A DNA stretch of 64,000 bases. It comes from an uncultured Bacteroides sp. Lineage in GTDB: Bacteria; Bacteroidota; Bacteroidia; Bacteroidales; Bacteroidaceae. The position numbers were made by a program, and so were the translations under genes. Location of the stretch: NCBI RefSeq assembly GCF_963678425.1, contig NZ_OY782855.1, positions 2,232,001 to 2,296,000 on the forward strand, written 5' to 3'. Positions 54,960-62,770 of the stretch are shown one piece after another. Under the pieces are notes generated by a model, which was not told where the DNA came from, searched no databases, and saw nothing but the letters and a program-made list of their open reading frames with translations. The stretch's first letter is position 1; each line of letters starts with the position of its first letter.

Positions 54960-56255
54960 ATGAAAAAAGACAAACTACTGAAAAGATGTATCGTTTTAGT
55001 AATAGGATTATTTATTATGGCTATTGGCGTAGCCTTATCCATTAAGGCCAATCTGGGAACATCGCCGGTTTCTTGCGTACCATATGTTTATAGTTTAGGA
55101 TTTCCAATGACCGTTGGATTACTATCAATCATTGTCAATGTACTGATGATCCTATTGCAAATTGTATTACTGAGAAAAGACTATCAGCTCATACAGCTCG
55201 TACAATTACCAGTAGCTCTTATCTTTGGATTCTTCATCGACTTCGCCATGTTCTTGTTATCAGGTCTTCAGTCGTCAAATTATATCTACCAATGGATTCT
55301 TTGCTTGCTTAGCTGTGTGATTATTGCATTTGGTGTCTTTCTGGAAGTAAAAGCCAATGTTACATACCTGGCCGGAGAAGGATTATCAATAGCTATATCC
55401 AAAGCCTTTCACAAAGAATTCGGTAAGGCAAAGGTGGGCGTTGATGCTTCATTGGTTATCATTGGGGTAGCCAGCTCTTTTATCCTGCTTCACAAATTAG
55501 AGGGTATACGTGAAGGAACCATCGCAGCAGCATTATTAGTTGGTACCATCGCACGATTCTACAACAAAAAATTCAAATTTATTGATCCGCTAGTCAGCAT
55601 AGAGAAAAAAGAAGCTGACGAACAAGCCAGCACTTCCGGTCAGGAAAAGAGAGTCATCATTACTATTGCCCGTGAATTTGGTAGTGGAGGTCATGAAATA
55701 GGAGAAATCATAGCCAAAGAGTTAGGTATCTCCTTCTATGATACAAAATTAATTGATCTGTCAGCAGCAGAGAGTGGCTTGACACCTGAATATGTAAAAG
55801 AGCACGAACAGAAATTAGCTAATAGTCTGCTATTTGATCTTTATGAACAGAACTATGCTTATGTAAACGAAGAAATGCCACCGCTTGATACATTGTTTAT
55901 GATTCAAAGCAAGATAATAAGAGATATTAGCGAAAAAGAATCATGCGTCATTGTTGGACGTTGCGCCGATTACGTTTTAAAAAGTAATCCTAACTGCTTT
56001 AACACCTTTGTTCATGCGGATAAAAAATACAGAATCAAGCGTATCATCAATGACTATGGCATTGATCAAAGTATGGCAGAAAAGGAATTGGAAAGAAAAG
56101 ACAGAGACAGAACAAACTATTGCAAGCACTACACACACAGAATCTGGGGAATGGCAAGCAACTACAACTTAGCCGTTGACAGTTCTTTGTTTGGCCCGGA
56201 GAAATCTGCAATGCTGATTATTGAAGCCTTACATAAATATATAGGAAAAGAATAA
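54960..56255 (+). CDS. YczE/YitT-like membrane protein fused to a cytidylate-kinase-like domain
   Basis: The 431-residue protein has two parts. Residues ~1-215 form about six membrane helices with GLFIMAIGVALSIKANLGTS and GVFLEVKANVTYLAGEGLS, typical of YczE/DUF6198 membrane proteins. Residues ~227-431 are a P-loop kinase-like domain: VIITIAREFGSGGHEIGE, then GISFYDTKLIDLSA and CVIVGRCADYVL, matching the 'cytidylate kinase-like' family and not true Cmk (which is at 12 kb). A perfect Shine-Dalgarno AGGAGGG precedes it, unusual for this group. The substrate is unknown; a membrane sensor or transporter with a nucleotide- or sugar-kinase tail is plausible. Confidence 0.85.
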   Translation: MKKDKLLKRCIVLVIGLFIMAIGVALSIKANLGTSPVSCVPYVYSLGFPMTVGLLSIIVNVLMILLQIVLLRKDYQLIQLVQLPVALIFGFFIDFAMFLLSGLQSSNYIYQWILCLLSCVIIAFGVFLEVKANVTYLAGEGLSIAISKAFHKEFGKAKVGVDASLVIIGVASSFILLHKLEGIREGTIAAALLVGTIARFYNKKFKFIDPLVSIEKKEADEQASTSGQEKRVIITIAREFGSGGHEIGEIIAKELGISFYDTKLIDLSAAESGLTPEYVKEHEQKLANSLLFDLYEQNYAYVNEEMPPLDTLFMIQSKIIRDISEKESCVIVGRCADYVLKSNPNCFNTFVHADKKYRIKRIINDYGIDQSMAEKELERKDRDRTNYCKHYTHRIWGMASNYNLAVDSSLFGPEKSAMLIIEALHKYIGKE

Positions 56256-56319
56256 GGTGTTTAAAAGAAATACGTTAATCACTTTCACCAAAAACATTGA
56301 TTGATCATAAATTTATTAA

Positions 56320-56351
56320 AAGTAATGAATAAAATTCACTATTCATTACTT
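56320..56351 (+). terminator. hairpin, possible terminator
   Basis: A 12-bp perfect stem, AAGTAATGAATA with TATTCATTACTT, around an 8-nt loop; followed by ATCACTTTTT. Confidence 0.6.
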
Positions 56352-56406
56352 ATCACTTTTTAGATATATCCAGTCTAAAATTCGAGCCACCTTATTCCAA
56401 AAGATT

Positions 56407-56446
56407 AAGCAGGCTAATAATCGTTTGATTATTAGCCTGCTTTGTT
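56407..56446. terminator. 16-bp perfect hairpin terminator
   Basis: A perfect stem starting AAGCAGGCTAATAATC and closing with its complement encloses a GTTT loop (56423-56426), followed by TTTG. It is 150 bp after the fusion gene and would act in either direction. Confidence 0.75.
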
Positions 56447-56694
56447 CCAGTAATGAGACTCTGCATACAATAAAAAGGTTAGGAGTTTCAATAAATCCTT
56501 TAGCAAGCAGCTTTGATTGCTGATACTAATTATTAAACTGTCATATATACTTTTTAGAAAACCTTATTTGATTTCAAATTTATAAATACAAATGTGCGTA
56601 TAAACCTGTCCTGGTTTTAGCTCTGTGGTTGGAAATGCTTTCTGATTAGGGCTGTCTTACCCTATAAAAGGTTGACTCTTAAAAAATCAATAAA

Positions 56695-57060
56695 ATGAGT
56701 ACAACCGTAAGAAAAAACAGACATTACGACCTTGACTTCAAATTCAAGGTCGTTCATGAAGCAATTAGTGGTGAATTAAACAAATCTGCACTATGTAGGA
56801 AATATTCAATTTCCCATCCAGATCTATTACGTTCCTGGATTCGTATATTTGCACCCGAATACAAATTTGAGGAGAATGATATGAAAAAAGAGAAACGCAC
56901 CGAGAGCGAAGAAATTGTTGAGCTTAAACGTCAGCTCCAACAAACAAAACTGGCTCTTCAGAAAGAAAAGATGCGTGCTGATTTTTATAATGAGATGATA
57001 AACGTCGCAGAAGAGACGCTTAACATTCCCATTCGAAAAAAAGCTGGCACCAAACAGTAA
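56695..57060 (+). CDS. IS3-family transposase OrfA
   Basis: The 121-residue protein has an N-terminal helix-turn-helix of the transposase_8 type (YDLDFKFKVVHEAISGELNK then CRKYSISHPDLLRSWIRIF) and a C-terminal coiled coil or leucine zipper (EEIVELKRQLQQTKLALQKE). In the IS3 family OrfA alone is a DNA-binding regulator and OrfAB, made by frameshifting, is the transposase. Its last codons run over a slippery run of seven A at 57036-57042. Confidence 0.92.
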   Translation: MSTTVRKNRHYDLDFKFKVVHEAISGELNKSALCRKYSISHPDLLRSWIRIFAPEYKFEENDMKKEKRTESEEIVELKRQLQQTKLALQKEKMRADFYNEMINVAEETLNIPIRKKAGTKQ

Positions 57061-57104
57061 CAAGGCTTCATGCAGAAGTCCCTTCTTATACAATAAAGGG
57101 ACTT
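57036..57104 (+). promoter_or_regulatory. programmed -1 frameshift signal
   Basis: The heptamer A AAA AAA (57036-57042) lies in the orfA frame as CGA AAA AAA GCT. A -1 shift enters the orfB frame with SWHQTVTRLHAEVPSY. A 9-bp perfect stem, AAGTCCCTT (57076-57084) with AAGGGACTT (57096-57104), follows 33 nt downstream and could stimulate slipping, though it is further away than usual. Confidence 0.7.
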
Positions 57105-57965
57105 TGCAGCCTGTTTGGTGCTTCGAAACAAGCCTATTACAAGCATGGCGATGCCGGAATGGAAAAAGCCGCCATGGTTCGTTTTATAGTGGAATATGTG
57201 AAAAGTGTCCGTGAGATAGACAAAGGCATCGGCGGTGAGAAGCTGTGGCATATGTATACAAATTACTTTGGTACAAGTTATAGTATCGGTCGTGATGCTT
57301 TTATGAATATTATCCGGCAATATAATTTAAACTTAAGAAGGCCCCGAAAAGGATGTCGTACCACAAATTCAGAGCATGATTATCCGCTCTATCCTGATTT
57401 GATAAAGCACCTGAATGTAAACAGGGCTAATCAAGTATGGGTTAGCGATATAACCTATATCCGTGTATTAGATAACTTTTGTTTTTTATCTCTTGTGACA
57501 GATTCTTACAACCGTGAGATAGTCGGTGCGTACGTTGGTCCTACACTCGAGACTAAGCATACGATTGAAGCGCTTCGGCAAGCCTACCAGAAACTAAATC
57601 CTGAAGAAAGAACAGATCTGATTCATCATTCTGACAGGGGAGTTCAATATGCTAGTTTTATGTATACTGATGAGCTTAAATCTAAAGGGATAAGAATTAG
57701 TATGACCGAAAACGGGGATCCTAAAGATAACGCCATAGCAGAACGTGTCAATGGTATACTGAAACAGGAATTCTTAAATCATTATGAATTTAAGACTATT
57801 GATGAAGTTCGGCAGGCTGTCAGACAAGCTGTAGAATTCTACAATACTCAGAGACCACACAGGAGTCTGGATATGCTCACCCCGGAACAGGCTTCTAAAA
57901 AAGCGGGGTATCTGAAAAAACATTGGGTAAGCTATAAAGATAAATATACAAATACATATTTGTAA
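57042..57965 (+). CDS. IS3-family transposase OrfB (DDE integrase domain)
   Basis: The frame is open upstream of its first ATG (57159) to the slippery site, and the upstream part encodes the IS3 OrfB start (IKGLCSLFGASKQAYYKHG). The rve domain holds the catalytic D in NQVWVSDITYIRV, D in IHHSDRGVQYAS and E in DNAIAERVNGILKQEF, and the C-terminal YNTQRPHRSLDMLTPEQA. It is complete, so the IS may be active. It is made as an OrfAB fusion. Confidence 0.92.
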   Translation, partial: SWHQTVTRLHAEVPSYTIKGLCSLFGASKQAYYKHGDAGMEKAAMVRFIVEYVKSVREIDKGIGGEKLWHMYTNYFGTSYSIGRDAFMNIIRQYNLNLRRPRKGCRTTNSEHDYPLYPDLIKHLNVNRANQVWVSDITYIRVLDNFCFLSLVTDSYNREIVGAYVGPTLETKHTIEALRQAYQKLNPEERTDLIHHSDRGVQYASFMYTDELKSKGIRISMTENGDPKDNAIAERVNGILKQEFLNHYEFKTIDEVRQAVRQAVEFYNTQRPHRSLDMLTPEQASKKAGYLKKHWVSYKDKYTNTYL

Positions 57966-58090
57966 CAAACTAAAAAAGGACTATATTTGCCTTTAAAACA
58001 TGAACTGGTTAAATGAAGAGCTTCTATAGAAATTTAATGAAGCTTTTATCTATATTAACTTGTTCATATGTTTTATCCTGCAAAAAGGAA

Positions 58091-58218
58091 GTCAACCTCT
58101 TTTGGACTTTAAACCTAAAGAGGTCAACCAGTATCAGAGTTAATAAATTAATCGGTCAACTGATTATAGGCTTAGGAACAGTAGTAGTCAACTGGAATCA
58201 GTTTAATACAGGCTATCA
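58091..58218. repeat. GTCAAC array, 4 units at exact 32-bp period
   Basis: GTCAAC begins at 58091, 58123, 58155 and 58187. Between cores the units share only loose features (a G-rich position 15 and TTA at 18-20). A 32-bp spacing is not a multiple of three, so this is not a protein repeat. ACCTCTTT (58095-58102) and AAAGAGGT (58117-58124) form a hairpin across the first unit. The last unit overlaps the 3' end of the next gene. Confidence 0.7.
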
Positions 58219-60293
58219 GGACAATGCTGTGTTTCAAGTGCAAATGACGAGCGGAAAGTGTATACCTCACCATATTTTCCAGTATTTTTCCCTTCGAAAA
58301 AGTTTCCGCCATAAAACTGTAGCGCTGGTTGATCTGTAATTACCCGCATTTGTATTCCGGTGGCAGGCTCGTAAATCACTCCAGCTTCGCTCACTTTATC
58401 TCCATGCTTATCAAGAATCCAGTTGTGGTCATAACCTTTTCCGTTGATCAGATCGATAAACTGATTGCTCGCTCTTTCGCCAATAACTGTTGGTTTCAGA
58501 AAATCCATAGGAGTACCTTTCACTGAAGCAATAACTCCTGTCGGAATCAGCCCACTATCAGTTGGTGTATAATTTGAACCATTAATTTGCAGAATATGCG
58601 AATTAACAGATTTGGCAACGCCACCTGAAAATCCATGCAGGTTGAAAAACGAGTGGTGAGTCAGATTAAGCACAGTCGGCTTATCTGTTGAAGCCGAATA
58701 ATCGATGCGAAGTTCATTTTCATTAGTTAATGTATAAATGACTTTCACTGTGAGATTACCGGGATAGCCTTCTTCACCATCCGGCGACAGATATTTCAAC
58801 TCCAACGCATCTTCGTTTGCGGTCGTTTTAAAAGCACGGGCATCCCAAACCACATTATGAAAGCCTTTCGGCCCACCATGCAAATGATTTACTCCGTTAT
58901 TCTTTGCCAGCTGATAGTTTTTACCATCGAGTTGAAAAGTACCTTTAGCTATTCGATTTCCATAACGCCCGATTAAAGCTCCGAAATAAACTTCATTGCT
59001 GTTCAGATAATTATCAATGGATCTAAAACCAGTAACCACATCCTGAAAAACATTGTTTTTATCCGGCACCCAGAGATTGACAACGCGTCCACCATAATTG
59101 GTAATCTGAGCCACCATACCCTGTCGGTTTTTTAACGTGTAAAGCGTTACCTTTTTGCCATCAATGGTTTTGTTAAACTTATCAGGAGAAAAAAGCTGAA
59201 TAGAAGATTGTTTGCCATTCATTTGTTTTATTAACTCTGCTTCTTTCGGATCAAAAGGTGTTTTATCCTGACGATAAATATCATGAAACCAAAGAATAGG
59301 TTCTTTTTCATTGGGTTTGGGCTCATCCCATGCAAAAATAGTATTTGTTTTACCCGAAACAAAACCCCAGTTGATAGCACCAATATTATTACGTTTAAGC
59401 AACGGCATAATATTACGGAAAAGGCTGTTGTTACGGCGAGCCATATATTCGGTACAAATCATAGGACGGCCCTGAATTCTAAGAAATTTAATCCACAATT
59501 GATGTTCACGTTCATCAGCATAACTATGATAAGTAATTACATCCGAATTCTCCACCTGAAAAGTATTCAGCTCATTTGCACCAAAAGACCAGATTCCGGC
59601 CGAAACTGGTTGAGAAGGATTAACCTGGCGTGCCCATCTGAATACATTCTTCAACAATGGAAGTACTGCAATGCCATGGTTACTGTTCCCCGGTTCATTG
59701 TAAAGATCCCACAACAAAATACGATGATCATTTTTAAATGTTCCAATAACATCTTTCACATATCTTTCCAATACAGGAAAAAGCTTTACAGTGTCTGCAC
59801 GCAAGCTACAAGCTGGATCTTGCACCCATCCAGAGTTATGCACACCGGGTTTTAGAGCTGGTTGTTTGCCTACTACAGTTTCTTCGTTCCAACAATCATC
59901 AAAAATTACAAACATTGTTTTTATTCCATACTTATTAGAAACAGACAGGTACTGGTAAATTCGATTTTTAAAACCTTGCGGATCTTTTTTCCATACTTCA
60001 GAGCTCAAAAACACACGCATAATGTTAAAGCCTAATTCTACAGCCCAACCCAATTCTTTATCAATGGTAGCTATGTCAAATGTTTCACCTGACCACATTT
60101 CAACTTGATTAATGGCTGTGCTTGGCTGAAAGTTGCAACCGCTGAGCCAAGGTTGAGCGGCATACCAAGCCGTTGCTTTTTCTTTTGACCAAATGGCTTC
60201 TAAACTGTATATTTCATTATCTTCTCCAAAACACAAATGAGTAAAAAATATGACAAAAAATATTAATAAGCTAAAGGATTTTGATTTAATCAT
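58203..60293 (-). CDS. glycoside hydrolase fused to a 3'-truncated aldose 1-epimerase
   Basis: The 696-residue secreted protein (signal peptide, residues ~1-23) has an N-terminal clan-A TIM-barrel glycosidase of GH5/GH2-like type (~30-355): WDLYNEPG holds the acid/base E200 and ICTEYMAR the probable nucleophile E282. From about residue 370 it is a GalM-type mutarotase with NHLHGG (H470, H472), NLTHHSFFNLHG (H546-547) and the catalytic E687 in LETQHCPDS. The mutarotase domain then stops after two more residues, where the family continues for about 30 residues (usually PDSPN.P.FPS...). The missing end lies exactly at the repeat array. It is the last gene of a four-gene operon. Confidence 0.85.
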   Translation of the reverse strand: MIKSKSFSLLIFFVIFFTHLCFGEDNEIYSLEAIWSKEKATAWYAAQPWLSGCNFQPSTAINQVEMWSGETFDIATIDKELGWAVELGFNIMRVFLSSEVWKKDPQGFKNRIYQYLSVSNKYGIKTMFVIFDDCWNEETVVGKQPALKPGVHNSGWVQDPACSLRADTVKLFPVLERYVKDVIGTFKNDHRILLWDLYNEPGNSNHGIAVLPLLKNVFRWARQVNPSQPVSAGIWSFGANELNTFQVENSDVITYHSYADEREHQLWIKFLRIQGRPMICTEYMARRNNSLFRNIMPLLKRNNIGAINWGFVSGKTNTIFAWDEPKPNEKEPILWFHDIYRQDKTPFDPKEAELIKQMNGKQSSIQLFSPDKFNKTIDGKKVTLYTLKNRQGMVAQITNYGGRVVNLWVPDKNNVFQDVVTGFRSIDNYLNSNEVYFGALIGRYGNRIAKGTFQLDGKNYQLAKNNGVNHLHGGPKGFHNVVWDARAFKTTANEDALELKYLSPDGEEGYPGNLTVKVIYTLTNENELRIDYSASTDKPTVLNLTHHSFFNLHGFSGGVAKSVNSHILQINGSNYTPTDSGLIPTGVIASVKGTPMDFLKPTVIGERASNQFIDLINGKGYDHNWILDKHGDKVSEAGVIYEPATGIQMRVITDQPALQFYGGNFFEGKNTGKYGEVYTFRSSFALETQHCPDSLY

Positions 60294-60338
60294 TTCAATA
60301 TATAACTACTAATTTATTTCGATTTACAGATTTTCTGA

Positions 60339-61757
60339 TTACTTTTCCCACTCGTCAGTTCTAAATGAAGGGACTGGTAATCCTGCTAAGTTATAAAGAA
60401 ACCCTTTACCTTGAGGAAAATTATGAAATGCATAACGCACTGCTACAGGTTTCTTCACCAAAGAGCTTGATACTTGGACCTGTTCGCTTTTTATTATTGC
60501 ATAAGCAGGATAAAAAATCATGTTATCCCCTGCTACTTCAAAATTGTCTAGCTTTTTTCCAAAAGATGTTAATCCTCCGCTGGCATTCTCAAACGAAATA
60601 AGCACAGTACTGTCTTTCACAATTGAATTTTTAAAATATGGAGTCTTGTAAGCGACTCCATTAACGCCATAAATTTCAGACAAAGCCCAGTAGCTTAATC
60701 GTTTAGAGACTATCAATTTCTCTGCAGGGTGAATGATATTCTCCTCACCAATATCTATTGTAGAAACCATTCCTGCATTTGGTATCACTAAGCTTGCCTT
60801 AAGTTGTTCATTTCGTAGTAATACAGAACTAATGCCCATGGAACTATCATAAGAATATGGTGCTATTTGAACAAAATAAAACGGAAATTTCTCTTTAAAA
60901 TCATTACGCCAACTAGAGACTAACTCATTCATTAAATCTGCATATTCTTTATAATTACCTATATTCGCTTCACCTTGATACCATATTGCACCTTTTATTC
61001 GATAATTAATAATTGGGAAAATCATTCCATTATAAAGATGCATTGGTCTCTGCTGATCCAATGTTAACTTCTGCGCCCGAGTCAATGTAATTGGAAATTT
61101 TTGTATAGCTTCCTTACTCATCCAAGACTCAATGTTTGATCCTCCCCAGCTCGAACAAATTACACCCACAGGAACTTTTAATTTTTGTTGCAATTGTTTG
61201 GCAAAAAAATAGCCAATTGCACTAAATCTATTTACAGTCTGAGAGTTTGCTATATCCCATTTTCCAAGACATGTACTTTGGAGTGAGCCAGAGGAGTTTT
61301 TTCCGACTGTAAACAAACGAATCTGGTTATTATCAGCATCAATTAAAACATCATTCATATTGTAAATAGGTTGGTCATTAAAACCCATAATGGGCATTTC
61401 CATATTTGACTGTCCCGAACATAGCCATACTTCTCCTAAAGATATATTATCTATCTCTTTTTCCTCTTTTTGAGAATAAATTTTAATCGAATAAGGACCT
61501 CCAGCTTCAGTAGTTCTCACTTTTACCTGCCATTGTCCTTTCTCGTCACAAACACAACTAACTAAAAAATTATTCCAACTAGTAAAAATATTAAGTTTTT
61601 GATTAGGTTTAGCATTTCCCCATAATTTCACTTCTGTATTGCGTTGCAATACCATATTATCTCCTATAATCGAAGAAACACTTATTTCTGCTCTTAAACA
61701 AGTAAACACAAACAGAACTAGAAAAAATACAATTATTCTTATTTTCATTATTGCCAA
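60339..61757 (-). CDS. sialate O-acetylesterase (SGNH hydrolase)
   Basis: The 472-residue exported esterase removes O-acetyl groups from sialic acids or other acetylated glycans such as xylan. It has a signal peptide (from MKIRIIVFFLVLFVFTCLRA), block I VWLCSGQSNMEMPI with the nucleophile S117, further family blocks CSSWGGSNIESWM and AIWYQGEANIG, and the catalytic Asp/His in DIGEENIIHP. The length is normal. It lies between the GH43-like lipoprotein and the GH-epimerase fusion in one transcriptional run (gaps of 62 and 45 bp). Confidence 0.9.
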   Translation of the reverse strand: MAIMKIRIIVFFLVLFVFTCLRAEISVSSIIGDNMVLQRNTEVKLWGNAKPNQKLNIFTSWNNFLVSCVCDEKGQWQVKVRTTEAGGPYSIKIYSQKEEKEIDNISLGEVWLCSGQSNMEMPIMGFNDQPIYNMNDVLIDADNNQIRLFTVGKNSSGSLQSTCLGKWDIANSQTVNRFSAIGYFFAKQLQQKLKVPVGVICSSWGGSNIESWMSKEAIQKFPITLTRAQKLTLDQQRPMHLYNGMIFPIINYRIKGAIWYQGEANIGNYKEYADLMNELVSSWRNDFKEKFPFYFVQIAPYSYDSSMGISSVLLRNEQLKASLVIPNAGMVSTIDIGEENIIHPAEKLIVSKRLSYWALSEIYGVNGVAYKTPYFKNSIVKDSTVLISFENASGGLTSFGKKLDNFEVAGDNMIFYPAYAIIKSEQVQVSSSLVKKPVAVRYAFHNFPQGKGFLYNLAGLPVPSFRTDEWEK

Positions 61758-61819
61758 TTTAAACTAAATAGATTGATTTAAAAAAGTTTATCGAAAAGTT
61801 TAAACAGTATTACACTATA

Positions 61820-62770
61820 TTATTTTAAATGCAACAAAATATTAAGCTCCTTCTCTGATATTCGAAATACAGAACCATGACGAGTTCCATTTGGAAATGA
61901 TATTTTATCTGAAATATCTATCCAACTTCTCAAATCATTTGATTCAACAGCACCATATTTTCCTTCTTTATACTTATCGAAATATACAATCCATTTTCCT
62001 TTGATTTTTATTGCTGCTGGTCCTTCAGCCCAATAGTTTCCAGTTATGGTTTTTGATGCATTAGTGTAAGGTCCAATAAGATTATCTGAATATGCAATTT
62101 TTATATTCTTTTCGGAAGGATAAAGAGTTTCATCCTTCATAAACATTACGTACTTATTTTCAAGAGGATGAATCGTTGCATCAATAACGTTGAATCCTCT
62201 ATCATAAAGTAACTTGGTTTCAGTAAATGCATTAAAGTCTTTTGTTATAACATAATAAATACGATGATTATATTCATCTTCACTCATTTGATTTTTTAAG
62301 GGATAACGCCCACGTATAGTTGAAGACCAATAAATCATATATTCTTTATTCTTTTTATCATAAGTTATTTCAGGTGCCCAGCAATTTCGGACATCATCTT
62401 CATGCTCCATCACTGGGATTAGTTTTTGCTCTGACCAATTTACCAAATCTTTTGAAAATGCGTAACCAACTCCTTTTGTTGTCCAACTAACAGTCCATAC
62501 CATTCTGAAAATTCCATCCGGGCCTTTAATAATGCATGGATCACGCATTAATTTACTTGAACTAACTTTGGGAGCCAGAAACGAACTATCTCCTTTTAAA
62601 GCATGCCATTCATAGCCAGTTTTACTGTAAGCGAGGTGCAAACCATCTGTTCCATTATCTTTAAAATATGAAAACAAGTATATCTTGTCCTGCGTTTGAC
62701 ACGAGCTCAAAAAAAGCATACTTAAAGAACAGTAGATGTAGATGAAGAATAACTTCTTAACAATATTCAT
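61820..62770 (-). CDS. GH43-like five-bladed beta-propeller lipoprotein
   Basis: The 316-residue protein has a lipoprotein signal with lipobox LSSC, placing it on the membrane surface. The propeller shows LHLAYSKTGYEW, MRDPCIIKGPDGIFRMVWTV, the Glu in NCWAPEITYDKKNKEYMIYW, and NYWAEGPAAIKIKGKWIVYF, as in GH43 and related arabinosidases and xylosidases. Full assignment of the three catalytic acids is not possible by eye. Its start overlaps the stop of the upstream gene (ATGA). Confidence 0.8.
   Translation of the reverse strand: MNIVKKLFFIYIYCSLSMLFLSSCQTQDKIYLFSYFKDNGTDGLHLAYSKTGYEWHALKGDSSFLAPKVSSSKLMRDPCIIKGPDGIFRMVWTVSWTTKGVGYAFSKDLVNWSEQKLIPVMEHEDDVRNCWAPEITYDKKNKEYMIYWSSTIRGRYPLKNQMSEDEYNHRIYYVITKDFNAFTETKLLYDRGFNVIDATIHPLENKYVMFMKDETLYPSEKNIKIAYSDNLIGPYTNASKTITGNYWAEGPAAIKIKGKWIVYFDKYKEGKYGAVESNDLRSWIDISDKISFPNGTRHGSVFRISEKELNILLHLK

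Larger units (their letters stand above)
56256..56606. other. intergenic region before the IS3 element
   Basis: It holds two strong hairpins (listed) and no gene. Beyond 56446 nothing notable was seen. Confidence 0.6.
56607..57985 (+). mobile_element. IS3-family insertion sequence (ends uncertain)
   Basis: It contains orfA and orfB of an IS3-family element. GTCCTGGTTTTAG near 56608 and the inverse GTCCTTTTTTAG near 57974-57985 may be the terminal inverted repeats, but they are imperfect and no target duplication is seen. Alternative ends involve GGTTGACT at 56670 and its inverse at 58090. The coding content is certain; the boundaries are not. Confidence 0.55.

Noticed and set aside
58013..58339. 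108-residue plus-strand frame after the IS3 element
   Set aside because: Its second half is antisense to the glycosidase gene, and its apparent signal-like start has no matching mature domain.
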